A DNA stretch of 64,000 bases from Arsukibacterium indicum. GTDB lineage: Bacteria > Pseudomonadota > Gammaproteobacteria > Enterobacterales > Alteromonadaceae. Under the pieces are notes generated by a model. That model was not told the origin of the DNA and ran no database searches. It saw only the letters and a program-made list of their open reading frames with translations. The position numbers and the translations under genes were made by a program. Where the stretch lies: assembly GCF_019100565.1 (NCBI RefSeq), contig NZ_JAHRID010000009.1, forward strand, positions 143,645-207,644, given 5' to 3'. Positions within the stretch are counted from its first letter, which is position 1. Each line of letters begins with the position of its first letter. Below are positions 37,230 through 46,336 of this stretch, piece by piece.

Positions 37230-38861
37230 TCAAACTTTAAACGCCTGACAACCCTCTGACATTTCCCGGGCCAGCAAATTGAGTTGCTCGCTGGCATCAG
37301 AAGAGCGCTCAGCACTGTTACTAAGCTGACGGATATCGTCATTCAACAGCGTGATACTGTCAGCAATAGCCGTCGCAACTTGTTGTTGCTCATCCGTTGC
37401 TACTGAAATTTCTGCATTTAACTGCACAATTTCCTTTACCGCGGCGGCTATTTGCCGGAACATTTGATCAGTTTGCCGCGACTGGCCAACACTCTCACTG
37501 GCCTGGGCGGCCGCTTGTGCCATTGCCGCTACCGCAGAGTCAGCTTGTTGCTGCAGCTGGCTTATCATATCGCGAATAGACTCGGTTGCCTGTTGGGTAC
37601 TGGCAGAAAGCATCCTCACTTCATCTGCAACCACTGAAAAGCCGCGACCTGCTTCACCAGCGCGGGCCGCTTCAATTGCAGCATTGAGTGCCAGTAAATT
37701 GGTTTGCTCTGAAATTTTCCGGATAACTTCTAATACGCCCGATATTTGTGCGCTGTCTTTTTGCAACTGACTGATAACATTGCTTGCCTGCAGCATTTTC
37801 TGCTCTAACTGCTCAGTCGTTGTCATACTGCAGGCGGCAACAAGGCTACCGTCATGACTAAACTGCTCTGCCTGCTGAGCACGACTTGACGCATCTTTGC
37901 CGTTGTGGGCAACCTGACGAATCGCCATGGTCATTTGCTCAACGGCCGCCGCCACCTGACTAACCTGTCCACTCTGCCGCACAGACCCGGTGCTCACTTC
38001 TTCGCTGACAGAAAATACCTGTTCAGATTGCTCACTTAACGCGCCAGCACTGCTGCTGAGATTACGTATCAAATCAGAGAAAGACTGCAGCATGGTATTC
38101 AGGGCACGTGCCGCAAGCGCAATTTCATCATTGCCTTGCTCATTGGCTCGCAATTGCAGGTTTGACTGCCGGGCAACCTGCAGCAAAAGAAGCTGCAAGC
38201 CGTTTAACGGCCCGGACACAGAACGCTGAATGGCAAACACCAGGGCAGCTATCGCCAGCAACAACAGCACGCCACCAAACAGATATACCGTTACCAATCG
38301 GTCAGTGAATGTTACCGATTGATCCCGCACAATCGCGCCTGCCGCAATTTGCTGCTGAATAAAGGCATCAGCCAAATCGGTAAAACCGGTGATTCTCCGC
38401 TCGATTTCAGCGTTAATTGTTGATTCATTTAAAATGCGCACCAGCAATGCATCTGTGCCCGCAAACGCCAGCCATTCTTCATACTGTTTAATTGCCCCGG
38501 CGAAAGCGTCATCTAACGCCTGATAACTATTTTCTTCAGCAAGCTGTGGTCTTTTTTCACTGAAGCTTTGCCAATGCTGTTGAGCCTGCGCCAGCTGCGC
38601 CAAGACCGTGGTACGGGTATTCTCTGCCGATGCCCAACCCGTTCGGTACTTTCGTATTTCAATAAGCCCCTGTTGCTGAAGCAGCTTTTGAGCACTCATC
38701 ACATCAGCCAAAATGACAAGATGCTGATCATACAGCTGATGGAACAATTTATCTTTGGTTTGAGCTGCCCAGAAACTCGCTACCAACACCAGTGCCAATA
38801 CCACTAGCGGCAACAGGCCCAATAATAAAATTCGTTGGGATATTTTCAGTTTGGATAACAT
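37230..38861 (-). CDS. Methyl-accepting chemotaxis protein, Pho-linked
   Basis: 543 residues. Membrane helix 1 at about 10-32, a helical periplasmic sensor of about 150 residues, membrane helix 2 near 188-208, HAMP (about 209-262), then the cytoplasmic signalling domain with hairpin tip [18 protein letters not shown] and flanking adaptation-type helices. No C-terminal CheR/CheB-binding pentapeptide. It lies just upstream of pstS2 on the same strand and has a good Pho box, so it is inferred to be a chemoreceptor made in phosphate starvation; PstS2 might present phosphate to it. Confidence 0.9.
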   Translation of the reverse strand: MLSKLKISQRILLLGLLPLVVLALVLVASFWAAQTKDKLFHQLYDQHLVILADVMSAQKLLQQQGLIEIRKYRTGWASAENTRTTVLAQLAQAQQHWQSFSEKRPQLAEENSYQALDDAFAGAIKQYEEWLAFAGTDALLVRILNESTINAEIERRITGFTDLADAFIQQQIAAGAIVRDQSVTFTDRLVTVYLFGGVLLLLAIAALVFAIQRSVSGPLNGLQLLLLQVARQSNLQLRANEQGNDEIALAARALNTMLQSFSDLIRNLSSSAGALSEQSEQVFSVSEEVSTGSVRQSGQVSQVAAAVEQMTMAIRQVAHNGKDASSRAQQAEQFSHDGSLVAACSMTTTEQLEQKMLQASNVISQLQKDSAQISGVLEVIRKISEQTNLLALNAAIEAARAGEAGRGFSVVADEVRMLSASTQQATESIRDMISQLQQQADSAVAAMAQAAAQASESVGQSRQTDQMFRQIAAAVKEIVQLNAEISVATDEQQQVATAIADSITLLNDDIRQLSNSAERSSDASEQLNLLAREMSEGCQAFKV

Positions 38862-38891
38862 GCAGACATCTCAGGCAGCGTTAAAAGCATG

Positions 38892-38925
38892 AGAATACGT
38901 CCGGCAAATGACGTTTTTATGACAA
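38892..38925 (-). promoter_or_regulatory. Chemoreceptor promoter with Pho box
   Basis: TTGTCATAAAAACGTCAT (38908-38925, minus strand) matches 15 of 18 consensus positions in 7-4-7 layout. TATTCT at 38892-38897 is a -10-like hexamer exactly 10 nt downstream. The chemoreceptor ATG follows 47 nt after the box. Confidence 0.72.
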
Positions 38926-38970
38926 TCGGAGTATTGCTGGCAGTAAAAGTTTTCGGACCATTTGCAGATT

Positions 38971-38997
38971 AAAAAACCCACCTGAAAGGTGGGTTTT
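38971..38997 (-). terminator. Terminator after the small lipoprotein gene
   Basis: AAAACCCACCT (38973-38983) pairs with AGGTGGGTTTT (38987-38997) around a 3-nt loop; on the minus strand it ends in six T residues. It isolates the lipoprotein gene from the chemoreceptor promoter. Confidence 0.88.
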
Positions 38998-39015
38998 AAC
39001 GTTTAGCCTGCAGGC

Positions 39016-39237
39016 TTATTTTTCGTCTTTGGTCACTGCCACTCTTTTGGTTGGCGGATTTAACCAGACCACATGGCCGGTGTGTTTTGAGGTGCGGGTT
39101 AAACTGTTGGCTTCAGCAAGCCGATCATTGTCAACCACATAAGTGTATTGTTGTTTGCTCAGGCTGGAGCAACCGCTAAGGCCTATCAGTGCCAATGCTG
39201 CCATGGCTGTTACCAGGTGTTTTTTATTCATTTTCAT
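39016..39237 (-). CDS. Small lipoprotein of unknown function
   Basis: 73 residues from the ATG at 39237 (MKMNKKHLVTAM), with AGGAG about 8 nt upstream. Lipobox LSGC with lipidated Cys at residue 23, then a short charged polar tail (YTYVVDNDRLAEANSLTR, VWLNPPTKRV). No known domain recognised. It has its own terminator, and a weak Pho-like site lies at 39305-39322. Confidence 0.75.
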   Translation of the reverse strand: MKMNKKHLVTAMAALALIGLSGCSSLSKQQYTYVVDNDRLAEANSLTRTSKHTGHVVWLNPPTKRVAVTKDEK

Positions 39238-39304
39238 CGTTGTACTCCTGCTACGTCTTACCCAGACTATAGTCAGCACAACGACGGCTGTCTAGCATAT
39301 TTTT

Positions 39305-39322
39305 ATTACAGTTTAGTGAAGG
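39305..39322 (-). promoter_or_regulatory. Weak Pho-like site before the small lipoprotein gene
   Basis: CCTTCACTAAACTGTAAT on the minus strand has the 7-4-7 layout and 13 of 18 consensus matches, 67 nt before the ATG. No good -10 at the expected distance, so this could be chance in an A/T-rich spacer. Confidence 0.3.
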
Positions 39323-39393
39323 TTGAGAATATTTTTTATTTATTATAAGTCATTGTTTTAAATATAAATATTAAGACTTCAACAATAAGTATG

Positions 39394-39411
39394 CTGTCAT
39401 AATTATGCCAT
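39394..39411 (+). promoter_or_regulatory. Orphan Pho-box match pointing into the 3' end of the PhoU-like gene
   Basis: CTGTCATAATTATGCCAT matches 15 of 18 consensus positions but lies on the plus strand, 40 nt from the stop of a minus-strand gene, with no plus-strand gene downstream. Either chance, or a promoter for an antisense or small RNA. Confidence 0.3.
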
Positions 39412-39450
39412 CTTGTTTAATTAAATGTTAAAAGTGGTATTTGGGCTATC

Positions 39451-40206
39451 TCAACCTCTATCTGGCCGCCTGGGTTGCAGTTCCACCCTGGATGATTGGC
39501 CGCTGCTTACCCGTGCCATAAAAACAGCTTGTTTTGCCAGATGAACACTGTGCTCAGCAATCCGCTCCAGTGCTCTGGCTACCCAATTCACGCCCAGGGT
39601 GGCGCCAAGTTGCCCAGTCTGGCTCGGGGCATTTTCAGCCAGATTACTTCGTAAAATCGCGCCATAGCATTTATTAACTGTTGCAGCCAGACTGATTGCC
39701 TGCTCAGCCTGGGCACTGCTTTGCTGCTGCAGTGCAGCAAGGGCTAATCCCAGCATCCGGCCAACCGGCTCGGCCAGAGTAGTAATAGCTGTTAGCTGTT
39801 TTGCAGTCGGTGTATTAGTTTTGTTTAGCAATATCTGTTGCGCGATCTGAACGTTTTGATTGCAGATTTGCTCAATGTCGCTTATCGCTTTTAACAGCGC
39901 CAGCACTAATCTTAAATCACGATCACTGGCAGTATGGCTTAACATGTCAAGGCAATGATCATCCATGGCTAACTCAAAATCCTGAGCGCGTTGCAACTGA
40001 CTTAGTACCTGCTGCGCCTGCCGGATATTATTGCTCTGATATGCACTGAGTACCTGTTCAAATTGTTGCAGGGCCAGGCTGCTAATTGCGTGCAAGCGCT
40101 GGCGGGCTCGCGCCATGTCGGCGCTAAATCCTTGCTCAGTACTGCCCGAGCTTGCCTGGCTTTTACCCGGATCGCGCTGGTTGCTGTCTGTCATCGTTTT
40201 TTTCAT
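39451..40206 (-). CDS. PhoU-domain protein (divergent paralog)
   Basis: About 251 residues from the ATG at 40206, which has AAAGG 5 nt upstream (an ATG at 40221 is also in frame). The helical PhoU pattern is kept: RDLRLVLALLKAISDIEQICNQ resembles the [21 protein letters not shown] metal-site helix of PhoU, and WVARALERIAEHSVHLAKQAVF resembles the second repeat, but several acidic residues are changed. Low-complexity polar tails at both ends. It could act for the second Pst system, which has no phoU of its own; that role is inferred. Confidence 0.8.
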   Translation of the reverse strand: MKKTMTDSNQRDPGKSQASSGSTEQGFSADMARARQRLHAISSLALQQFEQVLSAYQSNNIRQAQQVLSQLQRAQDFELAMDDHCLDMLSHTASDRDLRLVLALLKAISDIEQICNQNVQIAQQILLNKTNTPTAKQLTAITTLAEPVGRMLGLALAALQQQSSAQAEQAISLAATVNKCYGAILRSNLAENAPSQTGQLGATLGVNWVARALERIAEHSVHLAKQAVFMARVSSGQSSRVELQPRRPDRG

Positions 40207-40332
40207 GGCAACCTTTTCCATTACAACCTAAGTATACCGGCATAGTAGCGCTGCCCGGGTTTAGGGTAAAGCCGGGCTCAGTCCAATAACTCAGATTCAT
40301 TAACAAAGGGTGCTTTGGAAGCAAAACGGTGC

Positions 40333-40373
40333 TTGACATATGAATTTTCGCATATATGATTATCCGCATATTT
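40333..40373 (+). promoter_or_regulatory. arsR promoter and probable ArsR operator
   Basis: TTGACA (40333-40338) and TATGAT (40355-40360) with 16-nt spacing make a strong sigma-70 promoter. CATAT is repeated over the spacer, the -10 and just after it, including two direct repeats of the type TCGCATAT/CCGCATAT, a plausible ArsR binding region. Exact operator bounds cannot be set by eye. Confidence 0.65.
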
Positions 40374-40395
40374 AAATCAAAGGTACTGCCTGCTG

Positions 40396-40740
40396 ATGTT
40401 ATGCCCTGTTACGTTTTATAAAGCGCTGGCCGATGATACCCGCTTAAAAAGCCTGCTGTTAATCACCGAACAGCAAGAGCTGTGTGTCTGTGAGCTGATG
40501 ACAGCACTGGAGCTGAGCCAGCCAAAAATCTCCCGCCATTTAGCCCAGCTGCGAAAAGCCAATGTCCTGGCGGACAGGCGAAGTGGCCAGTGGGTGTTTT
40601 ATTCACTGCACCCCGCTCTGCCGACCTGGGCGCAACAAGTATTAAAGCAAACATTGCTGGCGAATGAGTTATATCTGGCGCCATGCCGACAGCAACTTAG
40701 CCTGATATCAGAACGTGCTGTTACACAAAGCTGCTGCTAA
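40396..40740 (+). CDS. arsR: ArsR-family arsenite-responsive repressor
   Basis: 114 residues with a winged helix-turn-helix. The metalloid-binding pair is in ELCVCEL (two Cys at the start of the DNA-binding region), followed by the recognition helix SQPKISRHLAQLRKANVL. The C-terminus ends in CC, which might add a binding site. First gene of arsR-GAPDH-arsJ behind a strong promoter, so autoregulation is expected. Confidence 0.9.
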   Translation: MLCPVTFYKALADDTRLKSLLLITEQQELCVCELMTALELSQPKISRHLAQLRKANVLADRRSGQWVFYSLHPALPTWAQQVLKQTLLANELYLAPCRQQLSLISERAVTQSCC

Positions 40741-40758
40741 AGACAAAAGGACACTAAC

Positions 40759-41769
40759 ATGAGTATAAAAGTAGGAATTAACGGCTTTGGCCGGATTGGC
40801 CGCCTGGCGCTGCGCGCAGCATTTGACTGGCCAGAACTGGAGTTTATCCGGATTAACGACCCGGCTGCTGATGCGGCAACTTATGCCCATTTGCTGAACT
40901 TCGATTCGGTGCATGGAATTTGGCGCCATAATGCCAGCGCCGGGGGCAGTACTATTTTCATCAACGATAAAGCTATTGCCGTCAGCCATAACAAGGCAAT
41001 CAGTGATACCGACTGGTCTGACTGCGACGTCGTTATTGAAGCCTCCGGCAAGATGAAAAGCGCTGCTGTGCTGCAGGATTATCTGCGTCAGGGAGTAAAA
41101 CGGGTGGTAGTGAGTGCCCCGGTAAAAGAGGCCGGGGTGTTAAATGTGGTAATGGGCGTTAATCATCAGCTGTATGACAAAAATAAACACCCGATAGTCA
41201 CCGCAGCCAGCTGCACCACAAACTGTCTGGCGCCGGTAGTAAAAGTTATTCACCAGCAACTGGGTATTAAGCATGGTTCCATTACCACTATTCATGATTT
41301 GACTAACACCCAAAGTATAATGGATACCCCACATAAGGATTTACGCCGGGCCCGGGCTTGCGGCAGCAGCTTAATTCCTACTACTACAGGTTCAGCCACT
41401 GCCATTGTTGAAATTTTTCCGGAACTTAAAGGTCGGTTAAATGGCCATGCAGTGCGGGTACCGCTGACCAACGCCTCGCTGACAGACTGCGTGTTTGAGG
41501 TTGAGCGCGAGACAACAGTAGCGGAAGTAAACGCTATGCTTAAAGCGGCTGCCGATGGCGAGCTGAAAGACATTCTGGGTTTTGAGACCCGGCCCCTGGT
41601 ATCGATTGACTATAAAACCGACCCACGCTCCAGCATTATTGATGCGCTGAGCACCATGGTAATTAATGGCACTCAGGTAAAAGTTTATGCCTGGTATGAC
41701 AATGAGTGGGGGTACGCCAACCGCACTGTCGAACTGGCGAAAATGGTTGGTTTACAGGATAAGATCTAA
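40759..41769 (+). CDS. gap: Glyceraldehyde-3-phosphate dehydrogenase of the ArsJ arsenate pathway
   Basis: 336 residues. NAD-binding GFGRIG at 9-14, catalytic Cys152 in ASCTTNC, and His near 179. In arsJ operons this enzyme uses arsenate in place of phosphate to form 1-arseno-3-phosphoglycerate, which ArsJ exports. It sits between arsR and arsJ, 2 nt before arsJ. The sequence alone cannot show arsenate preference; the assignment rests on gene order. Confidence 0.9.
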   Translation: MSIKVGINGFGRIGRLALRAAFDWPELEFIRINDPAADAATYAHLLNFDSVHGIWRHNASAGGSTIFINDKAIAVSHNKAISDTDWSDCDVVIEASGKMKSAAVLQDYLRQGVKRVVVSAPVKEAGVLNVVMGVNHQLYDKNKHPIVTAASCTTNCLAPVVKVIHQQLGIKHGSITTIHDLTNTQSIMDTPHKDLRRARACGSSLIPTTTGSATAIVEIFPELKGRLNGHAVRVPLTNASLTDCVFEVERETTVAEVNAMLKAAADGELKDILGFETRPLVSIDYKTDPRSSIIDALSTMVINGTQVKVYAWYDNEWGYANRTVELAKMVGLQDKI

Positions 41770-41771
41770 GC

Positions 41772-42983
41772 ATGATGCTGGCGACACTCTCTTCTTCTGT
41801 TCGCCAGTATTTACTGGTAACGGCGAATTACTGGGCCTTCACCCTGACCGACGGCGCGCTGCGGATGTTGGTAGTGCTGCACTTTTACAGTCTGGGTTAC
41901 AGTGGCCTGAGCATTGCCATGCTGTTTTTGTTTTATGAAGTTTTCGGTGTTGTTACCAATCTTGCTGGCGGCTGGCTGGGGGCGCGCATCGGTTTAAACC
42001 GTACCATGAATATTGGGCTGTTTTTGCAAATTGTTGCGCTGTCGATGTTGTTACTTCCTGCGACATACTTAGTGGTACCCTGGGTGATGGCCGCCCAGGC
42101 GCTGTCAGGCATCGCCAAAGATTTAAATAAAATGAGCGCCAAAAGCAGCATTAAAATGCTCGTATCCAGCGAGGCACAAGGTACCTTATTTAAGTGGGTG
42201 GCGCTGTTAACAGGCTCTAAAAATGCGTTAAAAGGCCTGGGCTTTTTCGCCGGTGGCTTACTCCTTAGTTTGGTGGGCTTTCAGCTGGCGATTTTGTGCT
42301 TAGCCCTGATGTTGCTGCTGGTCTGGACCTGCAGTTTAATTAAATTAAAGCAGGATCTGGGAAAAAGCAGGGTAAAACCTAAATTCCGGGAAATGCTGTC
42401 GAAAAGCCGGGCTATCAATATCTTATCCGCTGCCCGTATGCTGTTGTTCGGAGCCCGCGACGTCTGGTTTGTTATTGCCCTACCACTTTTTTTAGCAAGT
42501 TCGCTGGGCTGGGATCACTGGACAGTTGGTGGCTTTCTGGCGTTGTGGGTTATCGGCTATGGCGGGGTGCAAAGTATCGCTCCGTTACTACTGGGTAAAA
42601 ACACCCTGCCCGACGGCAGAACCGTTACGTTTTGGGCCGCATTGCTCTGTGTTATCCCAGGCCTGATAGCCATTGCCCTTAGTGCAAACTGGCATATTGA
42701 GCTGACACTGCTGGCCGGGTTAATGCTATTTGGCGTGGTATTTGCCATTAACTCGGCGGTGCACAGTTATTTAATTGTCAGCTATGCCAAAAGTGACGGC
42801 GTATCTCTGGATGTTGGCTTTTACTATATGGCCAACGCAATGGGCCGGTTACTGGGTACTGTGCTGTCAGGCTGGCTGTATCAGAGCGCAGGTCTGGTTA
42901 GCTGCTTATGGGTAGCGTCGGTGCTGCTGCTGTTTACGGTATTTATTTCCGCCAAACTACCTGCTGACAAAAACGCTATTTAA
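41772..42983 (+). CDS. arsJ: Organoarsenical efflux permease ArsJ (MFS)
   Basis: 403 residues with about 12 membrane segments of the major facilitator type. YWAFTLTDGALRMLVVLHF at the N-terminus and the cytoplasmic SGIAKDLNKMSAKSSIK are hallmarks of ArsJ. It exports 1-arseno-3-phosphoglycerate, which then breaks down to arsenate outside. Paired with the GAPDH gene. No arsC, arsB or acr3 gene is in this window. Confidence 0.9.
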   Translation: MMLATLSSSVRQYLLVTANYWAFTLTDGALRMLVVLHFYSLGYSGLSIAMLFLFYEVFGVVTNLAGGWLGARIGLNRTMNIGLFLQIVALSMLLLPATYLVVPWVMAAQALSGIAKDLNKMSAKSSIKMLVSSEAQGTLFKWVALLTGSKNALKGLGFFAGGLLLSLVGFQLAILCLALMLLLVWTCSLIKLKQDLGKSRVKPKFREMLSKSRAINILSAARMLLFGARDVWFVIALPLFLASSLGWDHWTVGGFLALWVIGYGGVQSIAPLLLGKNTLPDGRTVTFWAALLCVIPGLIAIALSANWHIELTLLAGLMLFGVVFAINSAVHSYLIVSYAKSDGVSLDVGFYYMANAMGRLLGTVLSGWLYQSAGLVSCLWVASVLLLFTVFISAKLPADKNAI

Positions 42984-43080
42984 TTAGTAACGGCTACCTT
43001 AAATAAGCATTGGTCATTCGCACAACATTAAAAATGCGTCTACAGTAAAATAATCCGTTAAATGTGTAGTATCGACGTGC

Positions 43081-44982
43081 ATGACGCCTAATTCAGAATT
43101 CAGTCATCCCTTAGCTGTTCTTCCCCCGGCCCGGCTTGATAAGCTGCGCACCAAACGTTTACTGCAAATAACAGGCCTGACCCTGTTTGGTCTGGTATTG
43201 GCCGTGGCAGTTGCCGCAGGTACAACCAAGTGGGTATTGCTGGCTGGCTGCTGTTCCCTCGGTTTTGCTGGCTTGCTGGCGTATCAGCGCCGGGTGGTTT
43301 TTGCTACTTATATTTTGCTGTGGGCGATGTGCTTAATGTTGTCTGCACTGGCGTTTTTATCGGGCGGCATCCGCGATTTAGCGCTGCTGGGCTATCCAGG
43401 TGTGCTGGTTTTTGCCGCTATGCTAGGCAACAGCCGGCTGTTTTTCTCATTAATCAGTTTTATGCTGGTGTTCTGCGGTGTTCTGACCTACCTGGCAGTC
43501 AGTGGCATCGTCCAGCCGGTTATTCCACAGATCAGCGCCGCCCACTTTGTATTTATTGGTGCCATATTGCTGGTTACCGGCGGATGCGTGTATTTACTGT
43601 ATCGCGACCAGCAACGGCTTATGCACTCACTGCAAAGCGAAAATCACCGGGTAAAACAAAGCCAGGCACACATCGAGCATCTGGCATTGCATGATCCACT
43701 TACCGGCCTGCCTAACCGGGTTTATTGCCAGCAGCATTTTCAGCGTTTGTATAACGAATGCCTTGCCAATGCTCAGCGCCTGGCTGTTGTACTGCTGGAT
43801 CTGGACAATTTTAAACCGGTAAATGATTCGCTGGGTCATGCTGCCGGCGATTTACTACTGCAGCAGTTAGCCCGCCGACTGGAAAATCTGTTAGCTGAAA
43901 ATGATATTTTATGTCGGTTCGGCGGCGATGAGTTTTTATTGCTGGTACCCGGTTTCGACAATAGCGAAGCGCTGGCAGCGAAGGCTCAAGCCTTACTCCA
44001 ACAAACCACCGCGCCCTTTTTTATTATGCAAAACCAGATTGAAATTTCAGGCTCAGTCGGTATTGCTATCATGCCAGACGATGGCAACGAGTTCAGTGAA
44101 ATATGCAAACATGCCGATATGGCCATGTTTCAGGCAAAAGCAGATGGCCGCAATGTTTACCGCTTTTACCATGACGAATTAAACAAGGCCAGTATCGATA
44201 AATTCAACTTGCTGCAGCTTATGCGAAAGGCATTAAAAAATAACGAATTCCAGTTGTATTTTCAACCCAAGCTGCAGCTGAGCGATCAACGGATTATCGG
44301 TGCTGAAGCACTGCTACGCTGGCCTCAGCCAGATGGCAGCATGATTGCCCCGGATGACTTTATTCCATTGGCAGAAAGCAGCGGTTTGATTGTTGAAATT
44401 GGTGAATGGGTATTGCAGCAAGCCTGTCTGGCGTGCAGTCGCTGGCAGCAACAGGGGTACGACTTAACCATCGCCGTTAACTTATCTTATGTCCAGTTCC
44501 GGGATGGCAAACTTGAACAGCAGGTTCAGCAAGCGCTCAGTGCGGCAGCATTACCAGCACACTCACTGGAGATGGAATTAACCGAATCCCTGCTGATTGG
44601 CGAAGGTGATAACATTGCCCGGCAACTGGCTGCATTGCATCAACTTGGGATCCGCTTTTCTATCGATGATTTTGGTACCGGTTACTCTAACCTGGGCTAT
44701 TTGCGCCGCTTTAATGCCAGCCGCTTAAAAATAGATAAATCCTTTATTTTGTCCCTTTGCTTATCAGAGCGGGATGAACCGCTGGTCAGAGCCATTATTC
44801 AAATGAGTAAAAGCCTGGGCCTGAAAACCGTAGCCGAAGGCGTTGAAGACAGCGCCACTGCCGCTCAACTGGCATTGTTGGGCTGTGATGAAGGTCAGGG
44901 CTTTTACTGGGCCAGACCTCTGCCAGAAACCGACTTTCTCGGCTATGTCAGCGCCGAGTTGATGAATGAAGCCGGTAAATAG
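43081..44982 (+). CDS. Membrane GGDEF-EAL c-di-GMP protein
   Basis: 633 residues. About five or six N-terminal membrane segments (to about residue 180, MASE-like), a GGDEF domain with intact RFGGDEF near residue 278, and an EAL domain beginning GAEALLRW near 409 with DDFGTGYSN and AEGVED kept. Both cyclase and phosphodiesterase motifs look complete, so it may have either activity. No clear ribosome site. Single gene between arsJ and folM. Confidence 0.9.
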   Translation: MTPNSEFSHPLAVLPPARLDKLRTKRLLQITGLTLFGLVLAVAVAAGTTKWVLLAGCCSLGFAGLLAYQRRVVFATYILLWAMCLMLSALAFLSGGIRDLALLGYPGVLVFAAMLGNSRLFFSLISFMLVFCGVLTYLAVSGIVQPVIPQISAAHFVFIGAILLVTGGCVYLLYRDQQRLMHSLQSENHRVKQSQAHIEHLALHDPLTGLPNRVYCQQHFQRLYNECLANAQRLAVVLLDLDNFKPVNDSLGHAAGDLLLQQLARRLENLLAENDILCRFGGDEFLLLVPGFDNSEALAAKAQALLQQTTAPFFIMQNQIEISGSVGIAIMPDDGNEFSEICKHADMAMFQAKADGRNVYRFYHDELNKASIDKFNLLQLMRKALKNNEFQLYFQPKLQLSDQRIIGAEALLRWPQPDGSMIAPDDFIPLAESSGLIVEIGEWVLQQACLACSRWQQQGYDLTIAVNLSYVQFRDGKLEQQVQQALSAAALPAHSLEMELTESLLIGEGDNIARQLAALHQLGIRFSIDDFGTGYSNLGYLRRFNASRLKIDKSFILSLCLSERDEPLVRAIIQMSKSLGLKTVAEGVEDSATAAQLALLGCDEGQGFYWARPLPETDFLGYVSAELMNEAGK

Positions 44983-45044
44983 AACCTGATCTCTCCTTGT
45001 CGCGTATAGCAGGCATCAATCTCTCAGAAAATGTAATAAATACC

Positions 45045-45800
45045 ATGTCATCAAAAGGTCTTATTGTTGTTACCGGAGCAGGCCAGCGGGTTGGCCTGCA
45101 CTGCGCCTTGGCGTTACAACAGCACGGATATCAGTTGCTGGTAAGTTACCGCAAAATGACGGCCGGCATTAGCGCACTGAAACAAGCCGGAGCCCACTGT
45201 ATCGCAGCAGATTTAACCCAACTGGACAGCATGGCCGCTTTTATAACGGCGTTAGAACCTTTCCCGGCGATCCGGGCTGTTATTCATAATGCCTCCAGCT
45301 GGCAGGCAGATTTACCGCCTCGATCAGCAGGTAGCGGTCAGTCGTTAGCAGCGCAATTACAGCGGGACGCCGACATATTTGATGCGATGCAGCATATTCA
45401 CGCCCGGGCGCCATACTTGCTAAACCGCGCTTTGCTGCCGAAACTGCTGGCCAGTTCAGAAGGGGCGGACATTATTCAGCTAACTGACTTCGTTGCCAGC
45501 GTAGGCAGCACTAAGCACCAGGCTTATGCTGCATCAAAAGCAGCGTTGGAGAACCTGACGCTGTCGCTGGCCCGCCAGTTGGCTCCGGCTGTGAAGGTTA
45601 ATGCCATTGCTCCAGCCCTGCTAATGTTTAACGAAGGAGATGATGCACAGTATCGTCAAAAGGCGCTGGCTAAATCATTAATGGCGGTAGCCCCGGGACC
45701 GGATGAGGTTTTGCAAAGCATTCTGTATTTACTAAACAGCAAGTACGTAACCGGCCGGGTGCTGGCGCTTGACGGTGGCCGACATTTAAAACTGCCCTGA
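45045..45800 (+). CDS. folM: Dihydromonapterin reductase FolM (SDR family)
   Basis: 251 residues from the ATG at 45045; a longer frame from 44997 adds a tail outside the fold. Nucleotide-binding VTGAGQRVGLHCA, catalytic YAASK, and LDGGRHLKL at the end. The GAGQRVG variant and overall length match FolM, which reduces dihydromonapterin. Other short-chain reductases cannot be fully excluded. Confidence 0.8.
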   Translation: MSSKGLIVVTGAGQRVGLHCALALQQHGYQLLVSYRKMTAGISALKQAGAHCIAADLTQLDSMAAFITALEPFPAIRAVIHNASSWQADLPPRSAGSGQSLAAQLQRDADIFDAMQHIHARAPYLLNRALLPKLLASSEGADIIQLTDFVASVGSTKHQAYAASKAALENLTLSLARQLAPAVKVNAIAPALLMFNEGDDAQYRQKALAKSLMAVAPGPDEVLQSILYLLNSKYVTGRVLALDGGRHLKLP

Positions 45801-45806
45801 GTCATC

Positions 45807-45845
45807 AACCCGATAAAACGGCTTGCAGGCCGTCTTATCGGGTTT
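45807..45845. terminator. Bidirectional terminator between folM and the HiPIP gene
   Basis: Stem AACCCGATAAAACGGC with GCCGTCTTATCGGGTT (one mismatch), 6-nt loop, lying between converging genes. Confidence 0.75.
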
Positions 45846-45853
45846 CTTAAAAA

Positions 45854-46150
45854 TTACGCCGCGATTTTTTTCACCCAGGCGGCACACCAGCCTTCGCTGG
45901 CGACCAGTTTACCCGGGAAAATAGCACAAGGCCGCCACTCCTGCCCTGCTTCGCCCTGTACCAGATTGCAGTTTGCACAATTCTGGCCCTCTACTTCCGA
46001 TTTATGGGTGTAGCGCATCGCTGCCGCTAAGGGATCATCAAGTTTCAGTTGCTCAGCTGCAAGGGCGCTTAAACTGACACCACCGGCAGTCAGACCGATA
46101 ATGGTGCCGGCAGATACTTTAAAGAACGTGCGACGGTTAAAGTTGCTCAT
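45854..46150 (-). CDS. High-potential iron-sulfur protein (HiPIP)
   Basis: 98 residues from the ATG at 46150, with AGGAG upstream. A twin-arginine signal ([11 protein letters not shown]) sends the folded protein to the periplasm. Four Cys (NCANC, WRPC, GWC) bind the 4Fe-4S cluster in the HiPIP pattern. A periplasmic electron carrier; no partner reductase or oxidase is next to it. Confidence 0.93.
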   Translation of the reverse strand: MSNFNRRTFFKVSAGTIIGLTAGGVSLSALAAEQLKLDDPLAAAMRYTHKSEVEGQNCANCNLVQGEAGQEWRPCAIFPGKLVASEGWCAAWVKKIAA

Positions 46151-46336
46151 ACACTTACTCTCCTGCATTTAGTAGTTATTATAATACTGGTTAAAACGCC
46201 TAACGGTTTTGACGGACATCAACTAATTGGTACAAAAAGCAGCCTAGACTTTAGTCTCAGACGGTCCGCTAATACTTTACCGCTTGCCAATTTCTGCCAT
46301 ATTAAGCCCAATAATAGTGCATATTCCGGAGTTAAC

